A DNA stretch of 64,000 nt from assembly GCA_029264955.1 (NCBI GenBank), contig JARHYC010000020.1:1-64000 (forward strand), written 5' to 3'. The position numbers and the translations under genes were made by a program. This DNA comes from Faecalibacterium sp. GTDB lineage: Bacteria; Bacillota; Clostridia; Oscillospirales; Ruminococcaceae. Of the stretch, positions 1 to 8,705 are shown in pieces. The notes under the pieces are model-generated. The model was not told the DNA's origin, searched no databases, and worked only from the letters and a program-made list of their open reading frames with translations. Within the stretch, counting starts at the first letter, position 1; every line of letters begins with the position of its first letter.

Positions 1-2
1 AC

Positions 3-39
3 AAAAAAGCGGTGCGACTTTAAATCGCACCGCTTTTTT
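3..39. terminator. terminator of htrA
   Basis: Perfect 15-bp inverted repeat with a 7-nt loop. A- and T-tracts flank the GC stem on both sides, so it can work in either direction. It lies 12 bp past the htrA stop on the minus strand. Confidence 0.85.
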
Positions 40-50
40 ATTTTTTCTGT

Positions 51-1493
51 TTAGTTCTGTGTCGGGGGTGTCTGCTGTTCCGGTGTCTCTGCCGCGGGCG
101 CACTTCTTTCGCCCAAAACCAGTTCAACCTGGAATGCCTTGCCCTTGCGCGCCACCGTCAAATTGATGGTGTCGCCCACATTATAACCCTTGATATAATT
201 GGTCAGCGTGTTAGAATCTGTTACTTCCACATCGCCAACACTCAGGATACGATCACCGGGTTTCAGACCTGCCTGCGCTGCGGCAGAACCGTCCTCTATC
301 GCGTAAATATACACACCGTAGCTGTTAACGCCGTAGTACTCTGCGCTTTCCGGACTATTCACTTCAACGATGGTAACCCCCATTGCAGGGCGTCCGTTGA
401 CATATCCGTTTTCAATCAGAGATGCTGCCACATCACGCGCCGTATTTACGGGAATTGCAAAGCCCAAGCCCTCAGCATTGTCACCACTGGATTTTGCATT
501 TACGACACCAATCAACTCGCCCTGCATATTGAACAGACCGCCGCCGGAGTTACCGGGAGATACGCTTGCGCTGGTCTGGATCAGGCTCATTTCATTGCCC
601 TCAACCATCACGCTACGGTTCAGTGCGCTCACAATACCGTCGGTCACCGTGCCGCCCAGTTCACCCAGAGGGTTACCCACCGCCACTACGATTTCACCAA
701 CAGCCAGTGTATCGCTGTCACCCATCACCGCGGGAACCAGATCGTTTGCTTCAATCTTAACCACAGCAATGTCACTTTCCGTATCTTCGCCAATCAGGGT
801 TGCGGGATAATCCTTATCCCCCAGCGTAACCGTGATATAGGATGCACCTGCTACCACGTGCGCATTGGTCATAATATAGCCGTCTTCGGTCATAACCACA
901 CCGCTGCCAGCACCGCTGATGACACGGTTCTGGTCATACCAGCCACCACGGCTTGCCACCATCTTTTCGGTAGTAATCACTGCCACGCTGGGGCTGACAA
1001 TCTTGGCAACCTCTGTCATGGACAGATTCTTGCCGCCAGTAGAAGTAATGGCCGTGCCGCCGTCCGGACGCTGAACCGTGTGCATTACCACATGGCCATT
1101 GCCGCCATTGCGGGAGGCATACATGGAACCCGCTACACCACCACCAAAGCCCACTACACCTGCCAGTGCAATGGTCAGCACGCGGGATGCGATGCCACGC
1201 GCATCGTGATGCTTACGGGGGCGCTTATTGTGCGGAGCCGCATTGCCGGATGCCGGTGGAGTCTGCGGCGGTACGGTACCGCCGGGCTGTGTATACGACT
1301 GCTCAAAATGCACACCGCCTGCCGGAGCCTGTGCAAAATCTGCCGGGTTCGGCTGCACAGTTTGTCCTTCCTGATTCGCAGCATTATTGCCGCTGGAGCC
1401 CACGTTCACATAACCGGTGTCCTCCTGCGGTGCGCCGCCGTTCTGGCGGTACAGGGAAGAATAATCATATTCCCACTTGTTTTCATCTGTCAT
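51..1493 (-). CDS. htrA: HtrA/DegP-like membrane-anchored serine protease
   Basis: Envelope quality-control protease of 480 aa. A cytoplasmic Gln/Pro/Gly-rich tail (residues 1-100) is followed by one membrane segment (about 103-125), an S1C trypsin-like domain (about 155-365) and one PDZ domain (about 370-465). The catalytic triad is visible: His212 in TNAHVV, Asp241 in SDIAVV, Ser316 in GNSGGG. The segment before the serine reads SASVSP where most HtrA proteins have DAAINP, and Pro after GNSGG is Gly; the triad itself is intact. The gene stands alone with its own terminator. A GAAAGGCAGG ribosome site precedes the ATG. Family membership is certain; substrates are unknown. Confidence 0.93.
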   Translation of the reverse strand: MTDENKWEYDYSSLYRQNGGAPQEDTGYVNVGSSGNNAANQEGQTVQPNPADFAQAPAGGVHFEQSYTQPGGTVPPQTPPASGNAAPHNKRPRKHHDARGIASRVLTIALAGVVGFGGGVAGSMYASRNGGNGHVVMHTVQRPDGGTAITSTGGKNLSMTEVAKIVSPSVAVITTEKMVASRGGWYDQNRVISGAGSGVVMTEDGYIMTNAHVVAGASYITVTLGDKDYPATLIGEDTESDIAVVKIEANDLVPAVMGDSDTLAVGEIVVAVGNPLGELGGTVTDGIVSALNRSVMVEGNEMSLIQTSASVSPGNSGGGLFNMQGELIGVVNAKSSGDNAEGLGFAIPVNTARDVAASLIENGYVNGRPAMGVTIVEVNSPESAEYYGVNSYGVYIYAIEDGSAAAQAGLKPGDRILSVGDVEVTDSNTLTNYIKGYNVGDTINLTVARKGKAFQVELVLGERSAPAAETPEQQTPPTQN

Positions 1494-1747
1494 AGTAATT
1501 CCTGCCTTTCAGGCTTCTTAGCGGCACAGAGCCGCCATTCAGAGCTGCCTTGATTTCTGTATCAAAGTATAAAAGATGTTTATGAAAATAATTATGAAGC
1601 GGGGTGAAGATTATGTGAAACACCCGCCTTTTGGGGCTTGCTGTTACGTCTTTGCTACGCTATCATACAAGCAGACTGTTATATTTATCATACAGGGAAA
1701 CCCGCTGCATTGCAAGCAGCATTTCCATTCTTTATAAGGAGCATACC

Positions 1748-2608
1748 ATGGAAATTTACCGCAGAGATGATAACTGGATTTTAGAAAAGGAAAATGAGGA
1801 AATCGGACTGGCGAAACTACGCCCCACCGAAGATGGCGGACATATTCCGATGCTTGTAATTGCGCCAGAATGGCGTCGCCGTGGCTACGGCAGCTATTTA
1901 ATGAAATATCTGCTGGCGCAGACTGGTGGTTTTTCCCGGGACACTGCCAGCTGCTATACCACACCCGCCCCGGCCGATGCAGCAGGAGCAGCTTTCCTGC
2001 AAAAATTTAGTTTTGCCCCTGGCAATGATGGTTTTTGGGTACGGCAGCGCAAGCCCGATTTGACCGCTGTACAGCTTGCCCAGCAGTTTCTTGCTACACA
2101 CTGCCCACAACCCAATCTGTGCGTAGATGCTACCTGCGGCAATGGCGGCGATACCGCCTTTTTATATGGGTTAGGCGGTCATGTGCTGGCAATGGACGTG
2201 CAGTCCGCCGCCTGTGAAAGCACTTCGGCTCGGCTGCGGAGTATGGATGCCGACGAAACCCGCTGGCAGGTGATTTGTGACAGCCACGCCAACCTGCGCA
2301 ACTATGTGCAGGCCGGCACAGCGGACATTATCATGTTCAACTTTGGCTGGCTGCCCGGTGCAGACCACAATACCTTCTCTACTGCCGAAAGCAGCATCCC
2401 CGCTTTGCAGTCTGCTTTGGATGCGCTGCGCACCGGCGGCATTTTGAGCGCGATTCTGTACAGCGGCAAAGTGATTGGTTCTGACGAAAAGCAAGCGGTG
2501 CTGAATTGGCTGCATAGTTTGCCTTTGACCCAATACACCGTGCTGGTTTGTGATTTTGCCAACTGGGCAGACACCGCCCCGCTGCCCTGCTTTGTGCTGA
2601 AAAAATAA
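1748..2608 (+). CDS. mnmM: GNAT acetyltransferase fused to MnmM (YtqB)-type tRNA methyltransferase
   Basis: Protein of 286 aa. The start ATG at 1748 is chosen because AAGGAG sits 7 nt upstream; in-frame extension further upstream has no ribosome site. Residues 1-100 form a GNAT fold with the acetyl-CoA loop RRRGYGS (43-49). Residues about 105-286 match the YtqB/rRNA_methylase family: SAM motif VDATCGNGGDT (126-136) and the family signature NFGWLPG (198-204). YtqB of Bacillus subtilis (MnmM) methylates nm5s2U34 of tRNA to mnm5s2U; that is family knowledge. The fused GNAT part has no known role here and could acetylate the same or another substrate. It is transcribed away from htrA. Confidence 0.82.
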   Translation: MEIYRRDDNWILEKENEEIGLAKLRPTEDGGHIPMLVIAPEWRRRGYGSYLMKYLLAQTGGFSRDTASCYTTPAPADAAGAAFLQKFSFAPGNDGFWVRQRKPDLTAVQLAQQFLATHCPQPNLCVDATCGNGGDTAFLYGLGGHVLAMDVQSAACESTSARLRSMDADETRWQVICDSHANLRNYVQAGTADIIMFNFGWLPGADHNTFSTAESSIPALQSALDALRTGGILSAILYSGKVIGSDEKQAVLNWLHSLPLTQYTVLVCDFANWADTAPLPCFVLKK

Positions 2609-2628
2609 CGGCAGGCATCAATTATATC

Positions 2629-2657
2629 TTGCGAAATGGCGCAGGATATCGTACAAT
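2629..2657 (+). promoter_or_regulatory. sigma-A promoter of prfC
   Basis: TTGCGA, 17-bp spacer, TACAAT. Predicted transcript start is near 2664, giving a leader of about 110 nt before prfC. Confidence 0.7.
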
Positions 2658-2772
2658 AGAGTATGTATGTGCTATTACAGGTTTATGCAAATGCGGAAAG
2701 AGGTATCCCCCATGTAAACCGATATTTCATGTCCGTCCGCTTTTAAGTAGAAACTAGAAAAGGAAATCATTT

Positions 2773-4395
2773 ATGACCAATCGTGAAGAGATCGAACGCC
2801 GCAGAACGTTCGCGATCATCAGCCACCCCGACGCGGGTAAAACAACACTGACCGAAAAGTTGCTTTTGTACGGTGGAGCCATCAACCAAGCCGGTTCCGT
2901 TAAGGGCAAGCAGAGCGCACGCCATGCTGTGTCTGACTGGATGGACATTGAAAAGCAGCGTGGCATTTCGGTTACCAGTTCCGTTTTGCAGTTTGAATAT
3001 AACGGCAAATGTGTGAACATTCTGGACACCCCTGGCCACCAGGATTTCTCTGAGGATACCTACCGTACCCTAATGGCGGCGGACAGCGCCGTCATGGTCA
3101 TCGACGCTGCTAAGGGCGTTGAGGCACAGACCATCAAGCTGTTCAAAGTTTGTACCCTGCGCCACATTCCCATTTTCACCTTTGTCAACAAGATGGACCG
3201 TGAAGCACGCGATCCCTTTGAACTAATGGAAAACATCGAGGAGATTCTGGGCATCAAGACCTACCCCATGAACTGGCCCATCGGCTGCGGCAAGCAGTTT
3301 AAGGGCGTGTTCGACCGCAACGAGCGCAAGGTTCTGGCCTTCGAGAGCGACGGCCGTGCCAACGGCGTCAAGAAGGTCAACGAGATTCAGGCAGAGCTGG
3401 GCAGTGCCGAACTGGATGAACTGCTGACCCCGGAGCTGCATAGCCAGCTGAACGATGAAATCGAGCTGCTGGATGGTGCTGCGGAAGAATTTGATTTGGA
3501 AAAGGTTCTGGCTGGTGAGCTGAGCCCGGTATTCTTTGGCTCCGCACTGACCAACTTCGGCGTACAGCCTTTCCTGGAAAACTTCTTGCGTCTGACCAGC
3601 GCACCGCTGGCTCGTGTGGACATCAACACCAATGCGCCTGTTGACCCGGCACAAGACGACTTCTCTGCTTTCGTGTTTAAGATTCAGGCAAACATGAACA
3701 AGGCACACCGTGACCGTATCGCATTCATGCGTATCTGCTCCGGCAAGTTCGAGCGCGGTATGGACGCTTATCACGTCCAGCAGGGCAAGAACATCAAGCT
3801 GGCCACTGGCACGCAGCTGATGGCGCAGGACCGTGCGATTGTGGATACTGCCTACGCAGGCGATATCATCGGTCTGTTTGATCCGGGTATCTTCTCCATC
3901 GGCGACACCCTGTGCACCGGCAAGAAGAAGGTTCAGTTTGCCGGTATTCCCACCTTTGCACCGGAACACTTCGCTCGTGTGGAACAGAAGGATACTATGA
4001 AGCGCAAACAGTTCGTGAAGGGTATGGAGCAGATTGCCCAGGAAGGTGCAATCCAGATCTTCCGCGAAGTAGGCGGCGGTATGGAAGAAGTTTACGTTGG
4101 CGTTGTGGGCGTTCTGCAGTTAGAAGTGCTTGAGTACCGCCTGAACACCGAGTACAACGTAGAAATCCGTATGCAGCAGCTGCCTTTCGAGCATCTGCGC
4201 TGGATCCAGAACGATCCGGACAGCTACAACCTGCGTGATCTGGACCTGACCAGCGATACCAAGCCCGTCGAGGATATGCGCGGCAACCGTTTGCTGCTGT
4301 TCACCAGTCCTTGGTCTATCAACTGGGCCGAGAGCCACAACGAAAACTTGCAGCTGAGCGAGTTCGGCAACGTGGACTTCAGCACCGACTACTAA
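2773..4395 (+). CDS. prfC: peptide chain release factor 3
   Basis: Translational GTPase that recycles RF1/RF2 from the ribosome after termination. It has 540 aa, the usual RF3 length. The G1 loop HPDAGKTT is at 18-25, G3 DTPGH at 85-89 and G4 NKMD at 139-142, followed by the beta-barrel domain II and the RF3-specific C-terminal domain. An AAAGGAAAT ribosome site precedes the ATG. It is monocistronic with its own promoter and a terminator shared with the convergent pulA. Confidence 0.96.
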   Translation: MTNREEIERRRTFAIISHPDAGKTTLTEKLLLYGGAINQAGSVKGKQSARHAVSDWMDIEKQRGISVTSSVLQFEYNGKCVNILDTPGHQDFSEDTYRTLMAADSAVMVIDAAKGVEAQTIKLFKVCTLRHIPIFTFVNKMDREARDPFELMENIEEILGIKTYPMNWPIGCGKQFKGVFDRNERKVLAFESDGRANGVKKVNEIQAELGSAELDELLTPELHSQLNDEIELLDGAAEEFDLEKVLAGELSPVFFGSALTNFGVQPFLENFLRLTSAPLARVDINTNAPVDPAQDDFSAFVFKIQANMNKAHRDRIAFMRICSGKFERGMDAYHVQQGKNIKLATGTQLMAQDRAIVDTAYAGDIIGLFDPGIFSIGDTLCTGKKKVQFAGIPTFAPEHFARVEQKDTMKRKQFVKGMEQIAQEGAIQIFREVGGGMEEVYVGVVGVLQLEVLEYRLNTEYNVEIRMQQLPFEHLRWIQNDPDSYNLRDLDLTSDTKPVEDMRGNRLLLFTSPWSINWAESHNENLQLSEFGNVDFSTDY

Positions 4396-4406
4396 GATTT
4401 TGCACC

Positions 4407-4446
4407 AAAAAGCCCCTTTGTGTGGAAAACACAAAGGGGCTTTTTT
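4407..4446. terminator. bidirectional terminator between prfC and pulA
   Basis: Long inverted repeat (AGCCCCTTTGTGT and its complement) flanked by A5 and T6. It lies between two convergent stop codons and can serve both genes. Confidence 0.9.
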
Positions 4447-4447
4447 C

Positions 4448-6403
4448 TTATCTCATTCCAAATACAGTTACACTTACCGGCATCACTGTGGTTTCCCCTT
4501 CGATGGAGGGTGTGCTATACTGCCACAGCGTTGAATCCGTGCCATTGCACAAAAGGTTCCATTTGCCTTCTGGCAGCTGTACTCTGCAATCCTTCGGCAG
4601 CGGATTATAATACACCGCAATCTTCCGCCAAGGGGTATCATCTTCCAAGTCTGCCGCAAGGGTCCATGCTACCATCGGCTCCGCCATATGCATAAACTGA
4701 ACGGCGTTGGGTGTGTGCGCATCCCATGCGCTCAAGCGGGGGAACTGTGCACGCAGCCCCAGCAAACCTTTATAGTAGGCAACCAGGTCGCTGTACTTTT
4801 CTGTGCGGGTCCAGTCCAGCTGATTGATTGTCTGGTCGCTGTTGTAGCTATTGTGTTCGCCCCATTTGGTACGGGCAAACTCCTCACCAGCCAGCATAAA
4901 GGGAATACCCAGACAAGTCAGGTAAATGCCGGCGCACATCCGGTTTTGTGCCAGTACACTTTCCTCATGGCTTTCGTAATCGGGAACCTGATGTGCCACT
5001 CGCTGCAATTTATCCCACAGCGTATAATTGTCATGCGCCGATACATAGCTAATGACCTGCCCCGGCGTTTTGGGGCAGAAATCCTTACTGCGGCACCATG
5101 CCGTTACACTATCACCCACACCGAAACGACTTTGCCACTGACCGCTCACATAACCCGGTTCGCGTGCATCAAAGCAGCTGCCTTTGATGGCGTCTCGTGT
5201 GCCATCCGAGAACACACCAATGCGGTCATCCAGGAGATACACATTCCCTTTATCACTTGCCATGGCGTGCATCGCACTGGCACCGCCCTGCCACGGTTCC
5301 CCATACATCAGAATGCTTTCCCCTCTGGGCAGTGCATCCAAAGCAGCCCGGGCTGCATTCATAGTATCCACATCAATCAGACCCATCAGGTCAAAGCGGA
5401 AGCCATCCAGATGGTACTCGCTCGCCCAGTACACCAGCGAATCCAAAATATAACGGCGGCACATCGTGCGTTCGCTGGCAAGTTCATTGCCGCATCCGCT
5501 GCCGTTAGAGGGCGTTCCGTCTGGATTCTGGCGAAAGAAATAATACGGCACCGTATCGTTCAGCGGATTTTCCCAGTGGTACATATGGTTATACACCACG
5601 TCCATGATGACACCGATTCCCGCTCTGTGCAGCGCCTGAATCATCTGTTTCAGCTCCTGCACCCGCACCTCGCCGCGGTATGGGTCAGTCGCATAACTGC
5701 CTTCCGGCACATTATAGTTAACCGGGTCATATCCCCAGTTGTAGCGGCGGGGTGTGGTACGTTCTTCGTTCACACTGCCGAAATCATAAATAGGCATCAG
5801 CTGCACATAAGAAACGCCCTGCTGTTTCAAGTAGTTCAGGCAGGTCGGGAACTTGCCCTCACCCCGCAGGGTGGTATCTGCATCGGTAAATGCCAGATAT
5901 TTCCCCTGATGTGCCAACGGAACGCCACTGGACAAATCCGAAGAAAAATCGCGTACACTGATTTCCCAAATCCAGCGGTTCTTCGGTGGAATATTGGGTC
6001 GGTTGTCCTTTTCCCATCCATCCGGATTTGCGGATTTAGGGCTGATAATCATACCGCGTAAACCATTGATGCCAGCAGTACGAGCATAAGGGTCCACGGT
6101 TTCCCGGTCAATACCGTCTACTGTAACGGAAAATGTATAATATCGCCCGTCCTGATCGCCTTCCAGCACGCAGCTCCAAACACCTTTTTCGCCGCGTTTG
6201 AGCGCAACTTCTTCTTCCGCCAAAGCCCCCTGCCCGTTGCGGTACAAAAGCACCGATACTTTTTCTGCCGTAGGTGCCCACAACCGCAGTGTGGTAGCCT
6301 GAGGGGTGTATTCCGGCCCCAGCGGGCCATCATAATCATATTGCTCCGCAAATTCCCGGCTTTCCAGCCATTCTTTCCAGCGCAGCGGCGAAATCTTATT
6401 CAT
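4448..6403 (-). CDS. pulA: type I pullulanase
   Basis: Debranching enzyme hydrolysing alpha-1,6 links in pullulan, starch and glycogen; cytoplasmic, as no signal peptide is present. 651 aa. A CBM48-like N-terminal domain (about 28-115) precedes a GH13 barrel. The type I pullulanase signature YNWGYDP is at 221-227. Catalytic residues are Asp338 (FRFD), Glu369 (GEP) and Asp458 (SAHDN). The ATG at 6403 is preferred over an in-frame TTG 24 bp upstream because GAAGGAG lies just before it. Single gene with a good promoter, probably for using stored glycogen or imported maltodextrins. Confidence 0.94.
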   Translation of the reverse strand: MNKISPLRWKEWLESREFAEQYDYDGPLGPEYTPQATTLRLWAPTAEKVSVLLYRNGQGALAEEEVALKRGEKGVWSCVLEGDQDGRYYTFSVTVDGIDRETVDPYARTAGINGLRGMIISPKSANPDGWEKDNRPNIPPKNRWIWEISVRDFSSDLSSGVPLAHQGKYLAFTDADTTLRGEGKFPTCLNYLKQQGVSYVQLMPIYDFGSVNEERTTPRRYNWGYDPVNYNVPEGSYATDPYRGEVRVQELKQMIQALHRAGIGVIMDVVYNHMYHWENPLNDTVPYYFFRQNPDGTPSNGSGCGNELASERTMCRRYILDSLVYWASEYHLDGFRFDLMGLIDVDTMNAARAALDALPRGESILMYGEPWQGGASAMHAMASDKGNVYLLDDRIGVFSDGTRDAIKGSCFDAREPGYVSGQWQSRFGVGDSVTAWCRSKDFCPKTPGQVISYVSAHDNYTLWDKLQRVAHQVPDYESHEESVLAQNRMCAGIYLTCLGIPFMLAGEEFARTKWGEHNSYNSDQTINQLDWTRTEKYSDLVAYYKGLLGLRAQFPRLSAWDAHTPNAVQFMHMAEPMVAWTLAADLEDDTPWRKIAVYYNPLPKDCRVQLPEGKWNLLCNGTDSTLWQYSTPSIEGETTVMPVSVTVFGMR

Positions 6404-6451
6404 GAATTCTCGTACTCCTTCAGGCAAATCGTTCCAGACTCATACGTTTTA

Positions 6452-6480
6452 ATAATAGCTTTTTTGCGGCATTTTTGCAA
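6452..6480 (-). promoter_or_regulatory. sigma-A promoter of pulA
   Basis: On the minus strand: TTGCAA, 17-bp spacer, TATTAT. Leader is about 40 nt. Confidence 0.7.
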
Positions 6481-6526
6481 GCAACTTCCCGATACGCAAG
6501 CAGTGCTTTCCCCATTGCCCCGTTTG

Positions 6527-6535
6527 TGCTACAAT
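6527..6535 (+). promoter_or_regulatory. extended -10 promoter of the AAA+ gene
   Basis: TGC directly before TACAAT (6530-6535), with no good -35 box. The same GTGCTAYAAT core recurs before the aldo/keto reductase and chrA genes of this window. Confidence 0.5.
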
Positions 6536-6579
6536 AGCGTCATCACCATCTTTATTTTATAATAATGGAGGGGTTTTTC

Positions 6580-8613
6580 ATGGGATATACAACCGACTGG
6601 GAAAATATCATGAACCACGCATTCGGAAAGGGCGGACGCCCCAACTTTGGCACAGACGCCGATGATGGGTTATCTGCCTCGCTGGATGCAATGACCCGCG
6701 CCTTGCAGGACCAACAAAAGGAGTTGGATGCCCGGATTCAGGCTCAGACCCGCGCCATAAAAGAAAGTGACGATGCCACCCAGCGCGCACTGCACGAAAG
6801 CCGCCAAATGCTCAAACAGATGGAAAACGACGGTCTTCTGGCAAAGGGAACCAGCCAAGTTTCACCGGAGCATCAGGGCAGTTTTCTGGGGCTTGCAGAT
6901 GCCATTAAAGAAAAAGTTCTGGGTCAGGATGCCTTCGTGGACAGTCTGGTGCGTGCTATGCGCCGCCCCTTTGTACTGGGTACAGAGGGGGAAACTGCAA
7001 AAAATGTAATTTTGATTTGCGGCAACGAGGGTACCGGCCGTCACTATGCGCTGTGCTGCGTTGCGCAGGAAATGGCGGCGCGGGGGCTGATTCGCAGCGA
7101 TGCGCCCGCCATGATGGATTTGGCACTATACAACGACCCCGGCGACGAAAAGCTGTTTTTGCAAGATTTGTATGCTGCTTTGCACGCGCCCGGCGAGATG
7201 CTGTTATTTGAGCATTACGAACAGTGCCACCCTGGTTTTTTGAATTTGCTGGCGGATTTGGCAATCCACGGCACCGCACAGCTGAACAGCCGCTATCTGG
7301 TGAAAGATGGTATTCTCGTAGATGCGGGCACCGCGCTGGCTCCCGGTACTGTGGGCAATTTGACCCCCCGCGGAAAATATATGATTTTCTTTTCTCCCAA
7401 TGGGCGGGAAAAGCTGGCAGACAAATTTGGTGCCGGCATGGTTGCTGCTGTGGGCGATGTATGCCAGACTGGTGCTTACACACCCGAAAACCTGCAAAAG
7501 TTGGCAGCACAAAGCCTGAATAAACTGGCGCAAAAGGTAAGTACCCGCCTGAATCTGAAACTGCGTGCAGGTGCAGACGTACGGGACTGGGTCGCTGCGC
7601 GGCATAATAAATCTGAGGGTGCGGGTGCCCTGGCAAGCATATGTGACCAGATGTTCCGTGCGCTGAGTGAATATTGTCTGGATCAGGATACTGCTCTGAC
7701 CGGGCAGGTCACGCTGACCATTCAGGACAACACCCCCTACTTTTCCATTGAAAACAACCCTGCACGTCCCCTGCTGGAGCTTTTACCGACAGAATATACC
7801 GGCGCACTGGATGCAGTTCAGCAGGAAATGGACCGTATTGTAGGCCTGACCGAACTGAAACAATATGTGATGGATCTGGCAGACAACGTGCGTGTACAAC
7901 AGCGCCGTGCCGAAGCTGGTCTTCCTACCAGCGACATCACCATGCACATGATTTTCTCCGGAAATCCGGGTACTGGTAAAACCACCATTGCCCGCCTGCT
8001 GGCCCGTTATCTGAAAGCCATCGGCGCACTGGACGGCGGTCAGCTGGTAGAAGTCAGCCGCGCTGATTTAGTTGGCCGATACAGTGGCCATACTGCTCCA
8101 CTGACCAACAGTGTGATTCAAAGTGCACTGGGCGGTGTGCTGTTCATTGACGAAGCATACAGCCTATATCGTGGCGAACAGGACAGCTTTGGTCTGGAAG
8201 CCATCGATACACTGGTCAAAGGCATGGAAGATCACCGCAACGATTTGGTGGTGGTTCTGGCTGGCTACACCCATGAAATGAACGAATTTTTGACGGCAAA
8301 CAGCGGTCTTGCCAGCCGCTTTCCCAACCAGCTGGAATTCCCGGATTACTCTGGCGAAGAGCTTCTGGCAATCACCAAGATTCAAGCCAAGGCGAAGGGC
8401 TATACGATTGACCCCGCCGCCGAACCCGCTTTGCTGGATTACTACACCGCCCAGCAGGCAGAAAATGCCGATACTGCGGGCAACGGACGCCTGGCACGAA
8501 ACACGCTGGAAAAGGCAATTTTGAATCAGAGCCGCCGCATTGCCAGTGATCTGAACGCTTCGCTGGAAACATTGCTCCCCAGCGATTTTTCTCTGGGCGA
8601 GAGCGCACAATAA
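6580..8613 (+). CDS. AAA+ protein: degenerate ClpB-type module plus intact CbbX/SpoVK-type module
   Basis: 677 aa. The ATG at 6580 is chosen because GGAGG (6567-6571) overlaps an earlier in-frame ATG and is well placed for this one. Residues about 36-85 look like a coiled coil. Residues about 105-400 resemble the second ATPase domain of ClpA/ClpB but are inactive: Walker A reads GNEGTGRH (Lys and Thr lost, 149-156) and the Walker B region reads LLFEHYEQCHP instead of LLxDExEKxHP. Residues about 410-677 are a CbbX/SpoVK-like ATPase with intact Walker A GNPGTGKT (461-468) and Walker B LFIDEAYSL (521-529). Related proteins remodel other proteins. The substrate is unknown; the gene is monocistronic. 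Confidence 0.8.
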   Translation: MGYTTDWENIMNHAFGKGGRPNFGTDADDGLSASLDAMTRALQDQQKELDARIQAQTRAIKESDDATQRALHESRQMLKQMENDGLLAKGTSQVSPEHQGSFLGLADAIKEKVLGQDAFVDSLVRAMRRPFVLGTEGETAKNVILICGNEGTGRHYALCCVAQEMAARGLIRSDAPAMMDLALYNDPGDEKLFLQDLYAALHAPGEMLLFEHYEQCHPGFLNLLADLAIHGTAQLNSRYLVKDGILVDAGTALAPGTVGNLTPRGKYMIFFSPNGREKLADKFGAGMVAAVGDVCQTGAYTPENLQKLAAQSLNKLAQKVSTRLNLKLRAGADVRDWVAARHNKSEGAGALASICDQMFRALSEYCLDQDTALTGQVTLTIQDNTPYFSIENNPARPLLELLPTEYTGALDAVQQEMDRIVGLTELKQYVMDLADNVRVQQRRAEAGLPTSDITMHMIFSGNPGTGKTTIARLLARYLKAIGALDGGQLVEVSRADLVGRYSGHTAPLTNSVIQSALGGVLFIDEAYSLYRGEQDSFGLEAIDTLVKGMEDHRNDLVVVLAGYTHEMNEFLTANSGLASRFPNQLEFPDYSGEELLAITKIQAKAKGYTIDPAAEPALLDYYTAQQAENADTAGNGRLARNTLEKAILNQSRRIASDLNASLETLLPSDFSLGESAQ

Positions 8614-8622
8614 TCTCATAAC

Positions 8623-8661
8623 AAAAATCCCCCGCCAATTCAGTTTGGCAGGGGGATTTTT
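8623..8661. terminator. bidirectional terminator
   Basis: Hairpin AAAAATCCCCCGCCAA/TTTGGC-AGGGGGATTTTT with one bulge, between convergent genes. Confidence 0.85.
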
Positions 8662-8705
8662 TATGTGGTTTTCAAAGCGAAATTCACCTTTCTGCGGCAA
8701 ATCCT

